64,000 nucleotides of DNA, taken from positions 1-64,000 of the forward strand of contig CANRND010000006.1 of the NCBI GenBank assembly GCA_947631905.1, written 5' to 3'. This document shows positions 63,815-64,000 of this stretch, in pieces (positions within the stretch are counted from its first letter, which is position 1; every line of letters starts with the position of its first letter). The position numbers and the translations under genes are program-made. The notes under the pieces are model-generated. The model did not search any database, had not been told where the DNA came from, and was given only the letters and a program-made list of their open reading frames with translations. Origin of the DNA: an uncultured Clostridia bacterium. Its GTDB lineage: Bacteria > Bacillota > Clostridia > Christensenellales > Borkfalkiaceae.

Positions 63815-64000
63815 GCGTAAAGAGTTTGATAGGCTGGCATTATATTAAATGCTTTTCCACCACCCACAGATTGTACCGTCGGGATCCAGCGACCACTGCT
63901 TGATGTATTATTGTGCGGAGGGATCCCAGATCCATAAGTTGTATTTCCGCTTCCTGTGGTATACGGCTCGTTTATATCGTGCGTGTGTTTTGGCAATTCA
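63796..64000 (-). CDS. Phage tail collar/fibre protein, C-terminal part (runs off the window)
   Basis: HTHDINEPYTTGSGNTTYGSGIPPHNNTSSSGRW...AFNIMPAYQTLYAWRRTA, tail-collar-like C-terminus; frame open to the edge. Confidence 0.7.
   Translation of the reverse strand, partial: ELPKHTHDINEPYTTGSGNTTYGSGIPPHNNTSSSGRWIPTVQSVGGGKAFNIMPAYQTLYAWRRTA

Overview
The window is chromosomal DNA, probably from an endospore-forming Clostridia-type Firmicute (gerA/B/C-like operon, SpoIIE; taxon is inferred). It runs into the end of a prophage at the right edge. Main blocks: a large surface lipoprotein (0.2-4.3 kb); an amino-acid-type ABC transporter whose ATPase has a GHKL-like C-terminal tail (4.5-7.1 kb); a 5TM/HAMP/PP2C (SpoIIE-family) phosphatase (7.3-9.8 kb); a Nif11/NHLP-type peptide export cluster with an RsbW-like kinase, a STAS protein, an atypical response regulator and three small leader-peptide genes but no recognisable modification enzyme (9.9-18.6 kb); housekeeping genes (upp, rnhB, rbgA, trmD, rimM, tmk, mutY, fhs); a pur cluster with a split purH (stand-alone AICAR transformylase plus archaeal-type PurO); galM/galK; a P-type ATPase; germination and sporulation genes; ppa; a tRNA-Ser; and prophage lysis/tail genes. 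The best candidates for something undescribed are: (1) an orphan minus-strand transcription unit at about 55.08-55.53 kb, with a consensus promoter, several perfect hairpins, Shine-Dalgarno motifs displayed in loops, three SD-preceded micro-ORFs, a multibranch 3' domain and a terminator; (2) the peptide exporter with partner-switching genes and an ABC-ATPase/GHKL fusion; (3) a mosaic family of structured intergenic repeats with covarying arms next to gene ends. All calls come from reading the sequence and the supplied ORF translations; no database search was run.
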